From contig CAYYYJ010000004.1 of NCBI GenBank assembly GCA_964476045.1, positions 1 through 57,784 on the forward strand: 57,784 nucleotides of DNA, written 5' to 3'. Numbering within the stretch: the first letter of the stretch is position 1; every line of letters begins with the position of its first letter. Of this stretch, positions 16,526 to 24,119 are shown piece after piece. A program made the translations under genes and the position numbers. The notes under the pieces were generated by a model. The model made no database searches. It was not told the DNA's origin and was given only the letters and a program-made list of their open reading frames with translations. The stretch is from CAYYYJ01 sp964476045 (GTDB lineage: Archaea; Aenigmatarchaeota; Aenigmatarchaeia; QMZP01; JACQNV01).

Positions 16526-16960
16526 AACCTCAACATTAGTACGTTTCCCTTTCTGGAGCATGTTTTTCAGCCTTCCTTCTTTTAGCAAACCTACCCCTAA
16601 AGGATATTCCTTGTACTTTACAATTACATAACCTTGAGTACAATCTCCAGAATTCTCTATCTCCAAATCAGCTCCCTGTATAAAACTTTTAGTTTGTTCT
16701 TTGTCTAAAATCAAAATGTTCTTAGTCGCCTCGTTCCCAAAAATCTGGACTATAACACTTGAAGGTTTGAAAGTCGCATGTTTTCTGCCAAAAAGCAGAC
16801 CAAAGCTGACAGGTTTTGTCTTGTCTAAGAATTCGACAGATCCCTTATTCAGCGCGAAAACCCTGCCTTTCGATTTCTCAAAGAATTCCAGATCTCCAAA
16901 CTCCTTTCTATCTATGCCGAACCTACTTTTAAAAAACTCAAAGATTTCTTGTCTGTTCAT
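16520..16960 (-). CDS. PUA-domain protein related to the NSUN/Nip7 C-terminal region
   Basis: 146 residues. The C-terminal half is a PUA-type RNA-binding domain ending GYVIVKYKEYPLGVGLLKEG and LKNMLQKGKR, the pattern seen at the C-terminus of archaeal NOL1/NOP2/Sun methyltransferases and in Nip7-like proteins. The N-terminal part (FEFFKSRFGID) resembles the small pre-PUA domain. The NSUN methyltransferase at 20028-20963 lacks this domain, so the two could act together, but that is only inference. It overlaps the RelE-like gene by 4 bp and the convergent bPH2 gene by 6 bp. Confidence 0.75.
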   Translation of the reverse strand: MNRQEIFEFFKSRFGIDRKEFGDLEFFEKSKGRVFALNKGSVEFLDKTKPVSFGLLFGRKHATFKPSSVIVQIFGNEATKNILILDKEQTKSFIQGADLEIENSGDCTQGYVIVKYKEYPLGVGLLKEGRLKNMLQKGKRTNVEVL

Positions 16961-17304
16961 AAATTTTTTCTTATTTTGTCATATTCATTATGATCTAAAA
17001 TGTCAAGAACAGAGGCAATTATTTCTATCTGATTTTCATCATCTGTGAGAGTATAATACATTCTCCAAAAATTAGGCAGCTCAACTCTGAAAAGATTATT
17101 GATCCCATATACGGTTTTATATTTCTCTGGTATCTGATCCTTTTTTATCGAATCCCCGTAATGCACATTAAATTTTATCAGCTCTACTTTTTTATTGATG
17201 GCACTTAAGATAGACCTTTCTATTTTAGAACTCGGAGCTTGTTGATTCAGATATTTGTAAACTTCTTCAGCTTCAGGAGAAAGAATCACTCGGACGTTTT
17301 TCAT
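16957..17304 (-). CDS. RelE/ParE-fold toxin-like protein
   Basis: 115 residues. The RelE-type order is visible: an N-terminal strand and helix (VRVILSPEAEEVYKYLN), a basic hairpin, then LFRVELPNFWRMYYTLTDDE and EIIASVLDILDHNEYDKI, the last matching the common C-terminal xxDHxxYxxx element. Such toxins cut mRNA on the ribosome or act on gyrase. It overlaps the upstream winged-helix gene by 4 bp, a toxin-antitoxin arrangement. Catalysis is not proven by sequence. Confidence 0.78.
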   Translation of the reverse strand: MKNVRVILSPEAEEVYKYLNQQAPSSKIERSILSAINKKVELIKFNVHYGDSIKKDQIPEKYKTVYGINNLFRVELPNFWRMYYTLTDDENQIEIIASVLDILDHNEYDKIRKNL

Positions 17305-17570
17305 AGCTCAAAACCCTTTTTTATAGCTTCCCTGAGATTAGGGTTTGTGTTGTGGATCCATGTTATCCCTTTCATTGTCACAGCTATCTTGTTGCTTTCT
17401 TCCAAGTAAATAAGGACAATTTTTAATGTGTTGTGGTTAACTTGCTTCGGAAGTTTTGCCTTGAGTTCAGGAAGTGTGATCACGCTATCTTCCATGCTTT
17501 TCAGCGTATCCTCTACCATTAACACTGTATTCAATGTCGGTGAATGCTCCAGTTTATGTTCTGATTGCAT
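17301..17570 (-). CDS. Winged-helix antitoxin-like protein
   Basis: 89 residues. After a flexible N-terminus a winged helix is visible: MEDSVITLPELKAKLPKQV, NTLKIVLIYLEESNKIAVT, then an MKGITWIH wing. It is the first gene of a pair with the RelE-like toxin (4-bp overlap). The promoter region at 17581-17638 carries palindromic TTACTA-type sites, the expected operator for autorepression by such an antitoxin. Confidence 0.72.
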   Translation of the reverse strand: MQSEHKLEHSPTLNTVLMVEDTLKSMEDSVITLPELKAKLPKQVNHNTLKIVLIYLEESNKIAVTMKGITWIHNTNPNLREAIKKGFEL

Positions 17571-17580
17571 AAAATCATCT

Positions 17581-17638
17581 ATTACTAGTTAATAAATATT
17601 ATGTATTTACTAGTATATAAAGTTTACTAATTAGTAAA
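17581..17638 (-). promoter_or_regulatory. Promoter and likely operator of the RelE-like pair
   Basis: On the minus strand a TATA box CTTTATATA (17614-17622) lies upstream of the start at 17570. It is surrounded by related sites: ATTACTAGTTAAT (17581-17593), TTTACTAGTA near 17606, and a perfect 16-bp palindrome TTTACTAATTAGTAAA (17623-17638). Repeated TTACTA half-sites over the promoter fit binding of the winged-helix antitoxin. The block TATATAAAGTTTACTAA recurs upstream of the ATPase at about 13311-13327. Confidence 0.6.
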
Positions 17639-17680
17639 TGGATCTACCAATATAAACACACTTCACGATATACTTTGAAT

Positions 17681-18280
17681 ATGAAATACTTGTTTATTCT
17701 GGTACTATCAGTTCTTGTTATTAGCGGTTGTGTCCAAAGCCAACCTGCGAAGTTGGCTGCTTCAACTCCTATTCAGGAAGCCAATTTAAATCCTTCAACC
17801 CAAATTAGTCCAATGGCAAATAACCCAATTGCTGTCTTTGAAACAAACAAAGGAACCTTTAAGGCAGAAATATTTTCTGACAAAGTCCCAATAACAGCAG
17901 ACAATTTTATTAAACTGGCAAAAACCGGTTTCTACAATAACTTGATTTTCCACAGAGTTATACCTAATTTCATGATCCAAGGTGGCGACCCGAACGGGGA
18001 TGGCACAGGTGGGCCTGGATACGAAATAAAGGATGAGTTCAACCCATCCCTCAAACACAGTTCGAAAGGAATGCTCTCAATGGCAAATGCAGGCCCTAAC
18101 ACAGGCGGCAGCCAGTTCTTTATTACTCTAATCCCAACCCCGTGGCTAGACGGGAAGCACGCAGTTTTCGGAAAAGTAATCGAAGGTATGGATATTGTAG
18201 ACAATATTGGAAAACTAAAAACAGATTCAACTGACAGGCCTCTCAGTCCAGTTGTTATACAGAAGCTAACTATCCAATAA
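17681..18280 (+). CDS. Cyclophilin-type peptidyl-prolyl isomerase lipoprotein
   Basis: 199 residues from ATG 17681; the codons before it (TTG AAT) are also open. The N-terminus is a lipoprotein signal, with ISGC as lipobox (about residues 16-19), so the enzyme should sit on the outer face of the membrane. The cyclophilin core is typical of the short prokaryotic form: FHRVIPNFMIQGGDPNGDGTG near 88-108, MANAGPNTGGSQFFITL near 135-151, and LDGKHAVFGKV near 158-168. It would speed prolyl isomerisation in exported proteins, perhaps the large surface proteins near 43-56 kb. Confidence 0.95.
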   Translation: MKYLFILVLSVLVISGCVQSQPAKLAASTPIQEANLNPSTQISPMANNPIAVFETNKGTFKAEIFSDKVPITADNFIKLAKTGFYNNLIFHRVIPNFMIQGGDPNGDGTGGPGYEIKDEFNPSLKHSSKGMLSMANAGPNTGGSQFFITLIPTPWLDGKHAVFGKVIEGMDIVDNIGKLKTDSTDRPLSPVVIQKLTIQ

Positions 18281-18997
18281 CTAGATTATAGTTGCGCCTA
18301 ACACAGTCCCTATTCCATATCCTATAAACGCAGCAGCCATCCCTATAACAGCAATTTCTAATCCTGACCTGAACCAATTTCCTGTTGTAAACCTTGCTTT
18401 GAGTGAGCCCAACCCAAACAAAACCAAAACAGACAGTATCAATGAAGGTAAAATAGCGTTTAGCGGAGAGAATAGCAAAAATGGTATCAGAGGGAACAAA
18501 GACCCTATCATCGCAGAAATCCCGACAACAGCAGCAGATTTTCCAGGATGATTTCCATCCTTTGAAAGGCCGAGCTCCTCTGACATCATCGTCTGAAGCC
18601 AGATCTTTTTTGATGAAGTCAGTTTTTTTACTATATTTTCTAACTGCCTGCCTCTAAAACCTTTCCTATAGTAAATGTCCCTTATTTCTTTTCTCTCAAT
18701 TCCAGGTATTTCTTCGATCTCTCTTTTCTCAGTTTCTTTTTCCCTTTTATAAAAGTCTTTAGCAGCTTTAGTTGAAGTGTAAGCGACTGCTGCCATCGAG
18801 ACAGATTCTGCAAAAGTTGCTGCGAGACCCACAATTATCACTGTTTTAGCGCTTAATGTGGCAACGGCAACTGCTAACACAACCCCTAAAACATTCACAA
18901 GACCATCCTGTGCTCCAAGGATTATATCCTTGATTTCAGAGCCAACAGATTGGGGTTCATGCTTATAGAGTAGTTTTTGCTTCTTTCTCTTTGACAT
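18281..18997 (-). CDS. VIT1/CCC1 family metal transporter
   Basis: 238 residues. The family motif IKDIILGAQDGLVNVLGVVLAV (about 22-43) opens the first membrane helix, and GLAATFAESVSMAAVAYTSTKA forms the second. A charged cytosolic region (about 80-145) follows, with the Glu-rich KREIEEIPGIERKEIRDIY segment that binds metal in relatives. Three more helices complete the five-helix fold. These proteins move Fe2+ or Mn2+. The stop is directly adjacent to the convergent cyclophilin gene. Confidence 0.92.
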   Translation of the reverse strand: MSKRKKQKLLYKHEPQSVGSEIKDIILGAQDGLVNVLGVVLAVAVATLSAKTVIIVGLAATFAESVSMAAVAYTSTKAAKDFYKREKETEKREIEEIPGIERKEIRDIYYRKGFRGRQLENIVKKLTSSKKIWLQTMMSEELGLSKDGNHPGKSAAVVGISAMIGSLFPLIPFLLFSPLNAILPSLILSVLVLFGLGSLKARFTTGNWFRSGLEIAVIGMAAAFIGYGIGTVLGATII

Positions 18998-19081
18998 ACG
19001 TGTATTTGGGAAAAGCAGATTATATACAGTTTAAAATAACGGGAAAATGGAATTGAACTTATCTATGGAAAACCTTTCTTT

Positions 19082-19447
19082 TTACAAATAAACTTCCAAA
19101 AAATCCCCGTCCTTCAGGCCATACTGTTTTTTGATATTTATCGGAGCAATAACCTCGATAATGTCCTTGGGATGTCTGGTAAGCTCAGGCCTTATTATAA
19201 GGACAGGCAAATTCTTTATTTTTCCCTTTACAAACCAAACCCCCCCTCTTTTTGTCCCATCTTGTTTTGTAAACCCTCCTATATAATCAGCTTTTTTTGG
19301 GATCTCCCATTCTTTTTCAAGCTTTAAGTTCAATGTCCCGGGAAAAAAATTCGCCTTGAACCTATCTTTAAAAACTGGCAAATAATCCTCCAGTATTTTC
19401 CCAGCAACTCCCGTGCCTGAAATTATTCTGCCTTTTAGGATTGCCAT
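19082..19447 (-). CDS. ribK: Archaeal CTP-dependent riboflavin kinase
   Basis: 121 residues, the size of the DUF120/RibK catalytic domain without an N-terminal helix-turn-helix. It converts riboflavin to FMN using CTP. Diagnostic segments are GRIISGTGVAGKIL at residues 6-19, FFPGTLNLKLE at about 34-44, and RHPKDIIEVIAPINIKKQYGLKDGD near the end. Enzymes of this type are found only in archaea, which supports the organism assignment. It is divergent from the acylphosphatase gene, with a short shared promoter region. Confidence 0.96.
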   Translation of the reverse strand: MAILKGRIISGTGVAGKILEDYLPVFKDRFKANFFPGTLNLKLEKEWEIPKKADYIGGFTKQDGTKRGGVWFVKGKIKNLPVLIIRPELTRHPKDIIEVIAPINIKKQYGLKDGDFLEVYL

Positions 19448-19502
19448 ATGCCATTAATTCAAGCCAGATGTGGCTTATAAGTTGTTGTTCCAATATGTAA
19501 GT

Positions 19503-20006
19503 ATGATTGCAAGAGCTGCAATAAAAATCAAAGGCAAGGTCCAAGGCGTCGGATACCGCGATTTTGTTGACAGGATAGCATCAGAACTAAACCTGACCGG
19601 CTTTGTCCAGAACTTGCCTGATAAATCAGTTGAAATAGTTTGTGAAGGCCAAAAGGAGATTATAGAAAAGTTCCTGACGTTAATAGACGTCAACAGGTAT
19701 CCAATAAAAGTTTCAAGCATTCAAACTGACTGGTCTGAACCAACAGGGGAGTTCAAAGAATTTAATATTATTTTTGAGGACGTACCAAAAGAAACATTTG
19801 AGAGGCTTGGGTTAGGAGCATTCTACCTCCAGGAGATTAAACAAGCAGTAGACTCAGTCGGCGATAAAGTCAGCGAAGTCAAAAAGTCAGTGGAAACCCT
19901 GAGGACAGATACAAACCAAAATTTTGACAAAATGGACATGAAATACGATAAGATTTCACAGTCCCTTATAGGCATTGGGGAAGAGCTCAAGAAGTCGAAT
20001 AAATAA
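19503..20006 (+). CDS. acyP: Acylphosphatase domain with a C-terminal coiled-coil tail
   Basis: 167 residues from ATG 19503 (MIARAAIKIKGKVQGVGYRD). The first about 90 residues are a normal acylphosphatase: the phosphate loop GKVQGVGYRDFV with its catalytic Arg, then LTGFVQNLPDKSVEIVCEG with the catalytic Asn. Family members are normally 90-100 residues. Here a further 75 residues follow, starting FERLGLGAFYLQEIKQAVDS and continuing as heptad-like coiled coil to the end. The tail could make it oligomeric or tether it to a partner. An upstream in-frame ATG at 19470 is less likely. Confidence 0.9.
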   Translation: MIARAAIKIKGKVQGVGYRDFVDRIASELNLTGFVQNLPDKSVEIVCEGQKEIIEKFLTLIDVNRYPIKVSSIQTDWSEPTGEFKEFNIIFEDVPKETFERLGLGAFYLQEIKQAVDSVGDKVSEVKKSVETLRTDTNQNFDKMDMKYDKISQSLIGIGEELKKSNK

Positions 20007-20027
20007 CCCATGATATCCAGATTGTTA

Positions 20028-20963
20028 TTAGTTTAGTTTCCTTATCTTAGCCACAAAAAACCCGTCTGTGTTGTTGTGGTGTGGCCAGACCCTGGCAGTT
20101 TTCTTTATCTCCTTGTCTAATTTCTTATCGAAATCTATTATACCTTCTGATAACTTAAAACCGTCTAAACTTATATTCTCCAATTTAAATCCATCCCTGT
20201 TATCCAGAAGATACTGGACAACCTCCTCATTCTCCTCCGGCGCAAAAGTGCAAGTTGAGTAAATCAATGTCCCAGAAGGTTTTACCAGATCAAAAGCCTT
20301 CAGGATAAGCTGTTTTTGCAATCTGGCTATCCCAAAAATCCTTTTCTCTGACCATCTGGCCAGTATATCCGGATCTTTCCTTATTGTACCCTCTGATGTG
20401 CAGGGTGCATCCAATAAGACAGAATCAAACCCCTCTTTTCCCTGAAAAAATCTGATGTCCTGGTTTGTAATTATAGTATTGAGCACACCTAATTTTTCTA
20501 TATTAAATTTCAGCGCTTTCAGCCTCATGTAATCAATATCGTTTGCAACTATACAGCCTTTATTCGCCATAAGAGCAGCCATCTGTGTTGTCTTAGATCC
20601 GGGAGCTGCGCAGCAGTCCAAGATTATTTTGCTTTTCTTTATCTCATCTGAAGCAATAACAACCGGAACCATTGAAGTAAGTTCCTGTATGTAAATATGC
20701 CCCATGAAATGCTCTATAGTATTGCCTATTTCGAAAAAATCTGTGGTGAAAGCGTCACGGTACCAGCTGACAGGTTTAACTGCAATTCCATATCCCTGAA
20801 ATTTCTCTAAAACAGCCTCTTTCCCTGCTTTTAATGTGTTCACCCTGAAAGCCTTTGGCAGCCTCTGGTTTAGTGAGCGAAAAAATTCCTTCTCATCATC
20901 AACAAGTTTGCCATATCTCTCCTGAAATTTCTTTGGAATTTTCTTTTCTGCCATGTTTTGCAT
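20028..20963 (-). CDS. NSUN/NOL1-NOP2-Sun family RNA (cytosine-5) methyltransferase
   Basis: 311 residues. The SAM-binding motif LDCCAAPGSKTTQMA is near residues 122-136. DAPCTSEGTIRKDP (about 195-208) and STCTFAPEENEEVV (about 246-259) hold the two conserved catalytic Cys residues. RVNTLK near the N-terminus is the usual RNA-contact start. It methylates C5 of cytosine in tRNA or rRNA; the exact target cannot be read from sequence. A C-terminal PUA domain is absent, and a separate PUA protein lies at 16520-16960. The start could also be the ATG three codons downstream. Confidence 0.94.
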   Translation of the reverse strand: MQNMAEKKIPKKFQERYGKLVDDEKEFFRSLNQRLPKAFRVNTLKAGKEAVLEKFQGYGIAVKPVSWYRDAFTTDFFEIGNTIEHFMGHIYIQELTSMVPVVIASDEIKKSKIILDCCAAPGSKTTQMAALMANKGCIVANDIDYMRLKALKFNIEKLGVLNTIITNQDIRFFQGKEGFDSVLLDAPCTSEGTIRKDPDILARWSEKRIFGIARLQKQLILKAFDLVKPSGTLIYSTCTFAPEENEEVVQYLLDNRDGFKLENISLDGFKLSEGIIDFDKKLDKEIKKTARVWPHHNNTDGFFVAKIRKLN

Positions 20964-21066
20964 AATGGAATATGTTTTCCTTGCTTATACCAGGGGTATA
21001 GCATATTGTTTTTATACAAGCTCAACATATATATTAAGTAATGATAGGAGGGCTGAAAAATAATCT

Positions 21067-21153
21067 ATGCCAAATCTCAAGAAAAAAAGACATAAAAAAA
21101 TGAAGCACCACAAGCACAAGAAGCTCAGGAAAAAAATGAAGCACAGGCGATAG
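21067..21153 (+). CDS. 28-residue basic protein, AURKAIP1/COX24-like
   Basis: The frame encodes MPNLKKKRHKKMKHHKHKKL followed by RKKMKHRR. Nineteen of 28 residues are Lys, Arg or His. The KKRHKKMKHHKHKKLRKK pattern resembles the AURKAIP1/COX24 domain found in the smallest ribosomal small-subunit-associated proteins (mitochondrial mS38 relatives). A TATA-like ATATATATTAAG lies at about 21028-21039 and a GGAGGG at about 21046-21051. It is convergent with Dph6. A ribosomal role is an inference from composition and pattern. Confidence 0.65.
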   Translation: MPNLKKKRHKKMKHHKHKKLRKKMKHRR

Positions 21154-21207
21154 ACTTTTTTGATTTTCTGTGTTTTGTTTCAAGTTCAATCAACTATTGA
21201 GTTCTTA

Positions 21208-21903
21208 TTACGGAGATTTGATTTTCTCCGCTAATTTTATTTCTTCTATTGTCAGATGCCCACTCTGGGTTTTTTCGTCCCAGTTTACAGAGGATTTTAC
21301 CACTTCTATCTTCTTTTTAAAAAGAGGGCAATCCAAAACAAGCGTCTCGTACTCCCCGCCTTCCCCGCCTATATGTATATTGTATTTCTGCTTTATTTTT
21401 TTCAGTTCTTCTAAAGAATTCCAGTCCAGCCTCCTTCCAAGCCACTCTTTTCCCAGGCCGGCAGCAGCCACACCTGTAAATATGACTTCAAATCCAGCTT
21501 TCAAAATCTCTTTCAAGTGCTCTTCCTGGTCCTGCATCCAGCAAGGCGTGTAAGTCTCTAACCCCATCTCCTTACAAATATTAGACACGCGATCATACTG
21601 GTACTTGCTAGCCAACGCGCCGGCGCCCACACAGTCAATCTCATCCCTTACAGTCTTAAGAACATTCTTTATGTCCTCCAATTCCTTCTCCTTTATTCCC
21701 TTTGTCTTCTTTGTGATTATTGGGATTCCCATGCACTCTGCCTGGACTTTTGTAAGGGAAATATTCGGGTAATGGAACATGTACGAAGCCTGGTTAGAAG
21801 AGATAAGTGAGACCAAATACCTTACCTGATGGCCGTCCTTTAGTGCTTTGTAAGCTGTAAATGTCGAGTCCTTTCCACCTGAAAACAAAACTGCCAATTT
21901 CAT
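21208..21903 (-). CDS. dph6: Diphthine-ammonia ligase (Dph6)
   Basis: 231 residues. The PP-loop ATP pyrophosphatase motif VLFSGGKDSTF is at residues 5-15. The family-specific C-terminal part includes ECMGIPIITKKTKG, LETYTPCW, and HIGGEGGEYETLVLDCPLF. Dph6 carries out the final amidation of diphthamide on elongation factor 2, a modification of archaea and eukaryotes. Length is usual for the archaeal enzyme. Confidence 0.95.
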   Translation of the reverse strand: MKLAVLFSGGKDSTFTAYKALKDGHQVRYLVSLISSNQASYMFHYPNISLTKVQAECMGIPIITKKTKGIKEKELEDIKNVLKTVRDEIDCVGAGALASKYQYDRVSNICKEMGLETYTPCWMQDQEEHLKEILKAGFEVIFTGVAAAGLGKEWLGRRLDWNSLEELKKIKQKYNIHIGGEGGEYETLVLDCPLFKKKIEVVKSSVNWDEKTQSGHLTIEEIKLAEKIKSP

Positions 21904-21998
21904 CTTGAGTATAGTGTGAATAGTTTATTTAAGTTTATTTAATTCTAAAAATATCCGCCAGTAAACTAGTATTTAAATAGAGCAAGACAATTCTCTGT

Positions 21999-22277
21999 AT
22001 GTCTGACTTAAGATCCCAAAGGATTTCTGTTCTTGTCCACACAATTTTTGGAGTAATTTCTGGTTACCTTTCCCTATATTTCAGCAGATTCTGGTATGCT
22101 TTAGGCGCTTCTATTGTACTACTCCTAATAGTAGGATTTATCACACAGAAAACCTTCGGAAAAGGAAAAGACAGGAAATGGTGGGTTGGGAACGGCCTTG
22201 CTATATTCATCTTAATCTGGTTGATCTCATGGATTTTGTTTCTCAATCTTTTGCCATTGCCGCAGAGGATAATTTAG
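21999..22277 (+). CDS. Small three-helix membrane protein
   Basis: 92 residues with hydrophobic segments at about 8-28, 31-49 and 66-86. The last part reads KWWVGNGLAIFILIWLISWIL, resembling the C-terminus of archaeal EMC6-like small membrane proteins, in which a WxGNG turn precedes the final helix. EMC6 relatives are membrane-protein insertion factors. The match is by eye and short, so I treat it as a hypothesis. ATTTAAATAG at about 21971-21980 is a good TATA box. Confidence 0.5.
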   Translation: MSDLRSQRISVLVHTIFGVISGYLSLYFSRFWYALGASIVLLLIVGFITQKTFGKGKDRKWWVGNGLAIFILIWLISWILFLNLLPLPQRII

Positions 22278-22306
22278 AGACAACGACTTTTCAATGTTTT
22301 GCCGGT

Positions 22307-22855
22307 TTATTTAGAAAATTGTATAATTTGGGGGCTTATACACAAATGATTCCTCAGACTGATAACTGCTTTTGATAATTTCTTTGATTCCACTAGTTTT
22401 ATTTTTCCATCATCGGGATCAATAATCTCGTAGAAATTACCAATTCTTCTATTTACAATTATGAAATGCGGATAATGATATTTGTAGTATAAGCCAGATT
22501 TTTTATTCCAGAGATAAAACCTATCGAGATAGACTATCATGGGTTTTTCAATAATTTTGTCAATAAACTTTAGATTTATTTTTTCTCGGATCAAAGAAAC
22601 TTGCTTGGGTAGACCCATCTTTTTGACGAAATCAAAAAATATCTGTGAACCTGCGTACCAGTTGATTCTGATCTTAAAATCCTTAGCAACTTTCTCCAAA
22701 TGTCCCCTTGCAATATTCTCTCGTCCGTATTTTAGTGAGAATATGAGCAAATCAAGCTCGTATTTATCAGATATTTTCTGGTTTCTAGCTTTCTCCAGTA
22801 ATATCATTAAACATTTTGCTAAGCATGTTTCTGGGTGTTTTTGTTTGAAATCCAT
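22307..22855 (-). CDS. C39-like papain-fold cysteine peptidase domain protein
   Basis: 182 residues. The order of likely catalytic residues fits peptidase C39: Cys near residue 11 in PETCLAKCLMILL, His near 135 in YPHFIIVNRR, and Asp near 150 in EIIDPDDGKI. Bacteriocin-processing C39 domains are fused to ABC transporters; here the domain stands alone with no transporter near. Such free-standing forms may process or bind peptides, or act as thioredoxin-independent regulators. No signal peptide is present. Activity is inferred. Confidence 0.65.
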   Translation of the reverse strand: MDFKQKHPETCLAKCLMILLEKARNQKISDKYELDLLIFSLKYGRENIARGHLEKVAKDFKIRINWYAGSQIFFDFVKKMGLPKQVSLIREKINLKFIDKIIEKPMIVYLDRFYLWNKKSGLYYKYHYPHFIIVNRRIGNFYEIIDPDDGKIKLVESKKLSKAVISLRNHLCISPQIIQFSK

Positions 22856-22929
22856 GATTAATTATGGATAGCTTGCTTATTATGAGCGTCTCATGTCGTA
22901 TATTAATACCCCAGCCCAAATATTCTCCT

Positions 22930-23886
22930 ATGGCTATTAAGTATCTCGTCAATAAAAAAAGGGATACCCAATATTATTTCTTCAGCGGTAAAGGCGGTGT
23001 AGGCAAGACCAGTTGCGCTGCGGCAACAGCTTTGCATTTCTCTAAAAAAGGGAAGAAGACCTTGGTCATCTCTATAGACCCTGCTCATTCGCTAGGGGAT
23101 TCTTTCGATGTAAAAATAGGCGGGGAAGTGAAGAAATTAGAGAATAATCTGTATGCTGTTGAAATAGATCCAGTAAAAGCAATGGAAGAGTACAAAGACA
23201 AGCTCTCGCCGCACCTCGAAAAAATGGACTATCTGAAAGGCTTTGGTCTCGAAGAAACATTCGATATCGCAGGAATGACACCGGGAATAGATGAAGTTGC
23301 AGCTTTTGACAAATTCCTAAAATACATGCAGAATAAAGAATACGATATAATTATTTTTGACACAGCGCCTACAGGCCATGCCCTGAGATTTCTCTCCCTT
23401 CCAGATGTATTGGAATCCTGGGTAGGCAAACTCATAAAAATGAGGATGAAGATGGCTGCTATCACTGGAATAATCAAAAAGATCCTGCCGTTTGGTGGAA
23501 AATCAGAAGAAAGCTTTGGCGCAAAAGAGCTCGAGGCAATGAAATCCAGGATAGCTGAAGCAAAAAAAATCCTATCTGACCCTAAAAAAACCCATTTCAA
23601 TCTGGTTTTGATTCCAGAGGCAATGTCGATCCTTGAGTCAGAGAGGTCCTTAAAATCTTTAGCAGAGTATAAAATACCAGTTGAGACTGTCATCATCAAT
23701 AATATAATGCCTCAAAATACTTCGTGCGCCTTTTGTTCTGATAGAAGGAAACAGCAGTCGAAAAGGGTTTCAGAAATAGAAAAAACTTTCAAAAATGTTG
23801 ATATCAAAAAGCTAGATTTGCTGAGTAAAGAGGTCAGAGGTTTCGAAATGCTTGAAAAGGTGGCTTCTAGTTTGTATAATAAGTAG
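22930..23886 (+). CDS. get3: Get3/ArsA family ATPase
   Basis: 318 residues from ATG 22930 (MAIKYLVNKKRDTQYYFFSG). The deviant P-loop GKGGVGKTS is at about residues 21-29, the switch motif SIDPAHSLGDSF near 49-60, and DTAPTGHALRFLSLP near 140-154. A zinc-binding CxxC lies in TSCAFCSDRR, as in Get3/TRC40, which form zinc-bridged dimers and deliver tail-anchored proteins. This supports the targeting function rather than arsenite export, and no ars genes are nearby. Longer in-frame starts exist upstream but lack family sequence. Confidence 0.93.
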   Translation: MAIKYLVNKKRDTQYYFFSGKGGVGKTSCAAATALHFSKKGKKTLVISIDPAHSLGDSFDVKIGGEVKKLENNLYAVEIDPVKAMEEYKDKLSPHLEKMDYLKGFGLEETFDIAGMTPGIDEVAAFDKFLKYMQNKEYDIIIFDTAPTGHALRFLSLPDVLESWVGKLIKMRMKMAAITGIIKKILPFGGKSEESFGAKELEAMKSRIAEAKKILSDPKKTHFNLVLIPEAMSILESERSLKSLAEYKIPVETVIINNIMPQNTSCAFCSDRRKQQSKRVSEIEKTFKNVDIKKLDLLSKEVRGFEMLEKVASSLYNK

Positions 23887-23889
23887 CCT

Positions 23890-24039
23890 TTAGTTATCAG
23901 GCTCCCAAGAAAACTCATCTTCTTCCTGATCCATAAGCCTATTCAGCTTCTTTTTGTTCTGCAGGATCTCGCTTTCCTCAGCCTTGAGGCTATCGAAATC
24001 CATCTCAATTTCCTGAGCAGCCTTTTTCCTGGTTTTCAT
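23890..24039 (-). CDS. 49-residue charged helical protein
   Basis: The frame starts MKTRKKAAQEIEMDFDSLKA and ends EEDEFSWEPDN. It is a single highly charged amphipathic helix, probably coiled coil, with an acidic C-terminus. It overlaps nothing, converges on get3 with a 3-bp gap, and has AT-rich sequence upstream. I do not recognise a family. Its coding status rests on length, composition and placement only. Confidence 0.5.
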   Translation of the reverse strand: MKTRKKAAQEIEMDFDSLKAEESEILQNKKKLNRLMDQEEDEFSWEPDN

Positions 24040-24119
24040 AATTTTATAGCCATAATCAGCAGTTAGATTTATAAGCGTTTGCTATCCCATTATAGAAACT
24101 CAAAGAAAAAGTCATGAGC

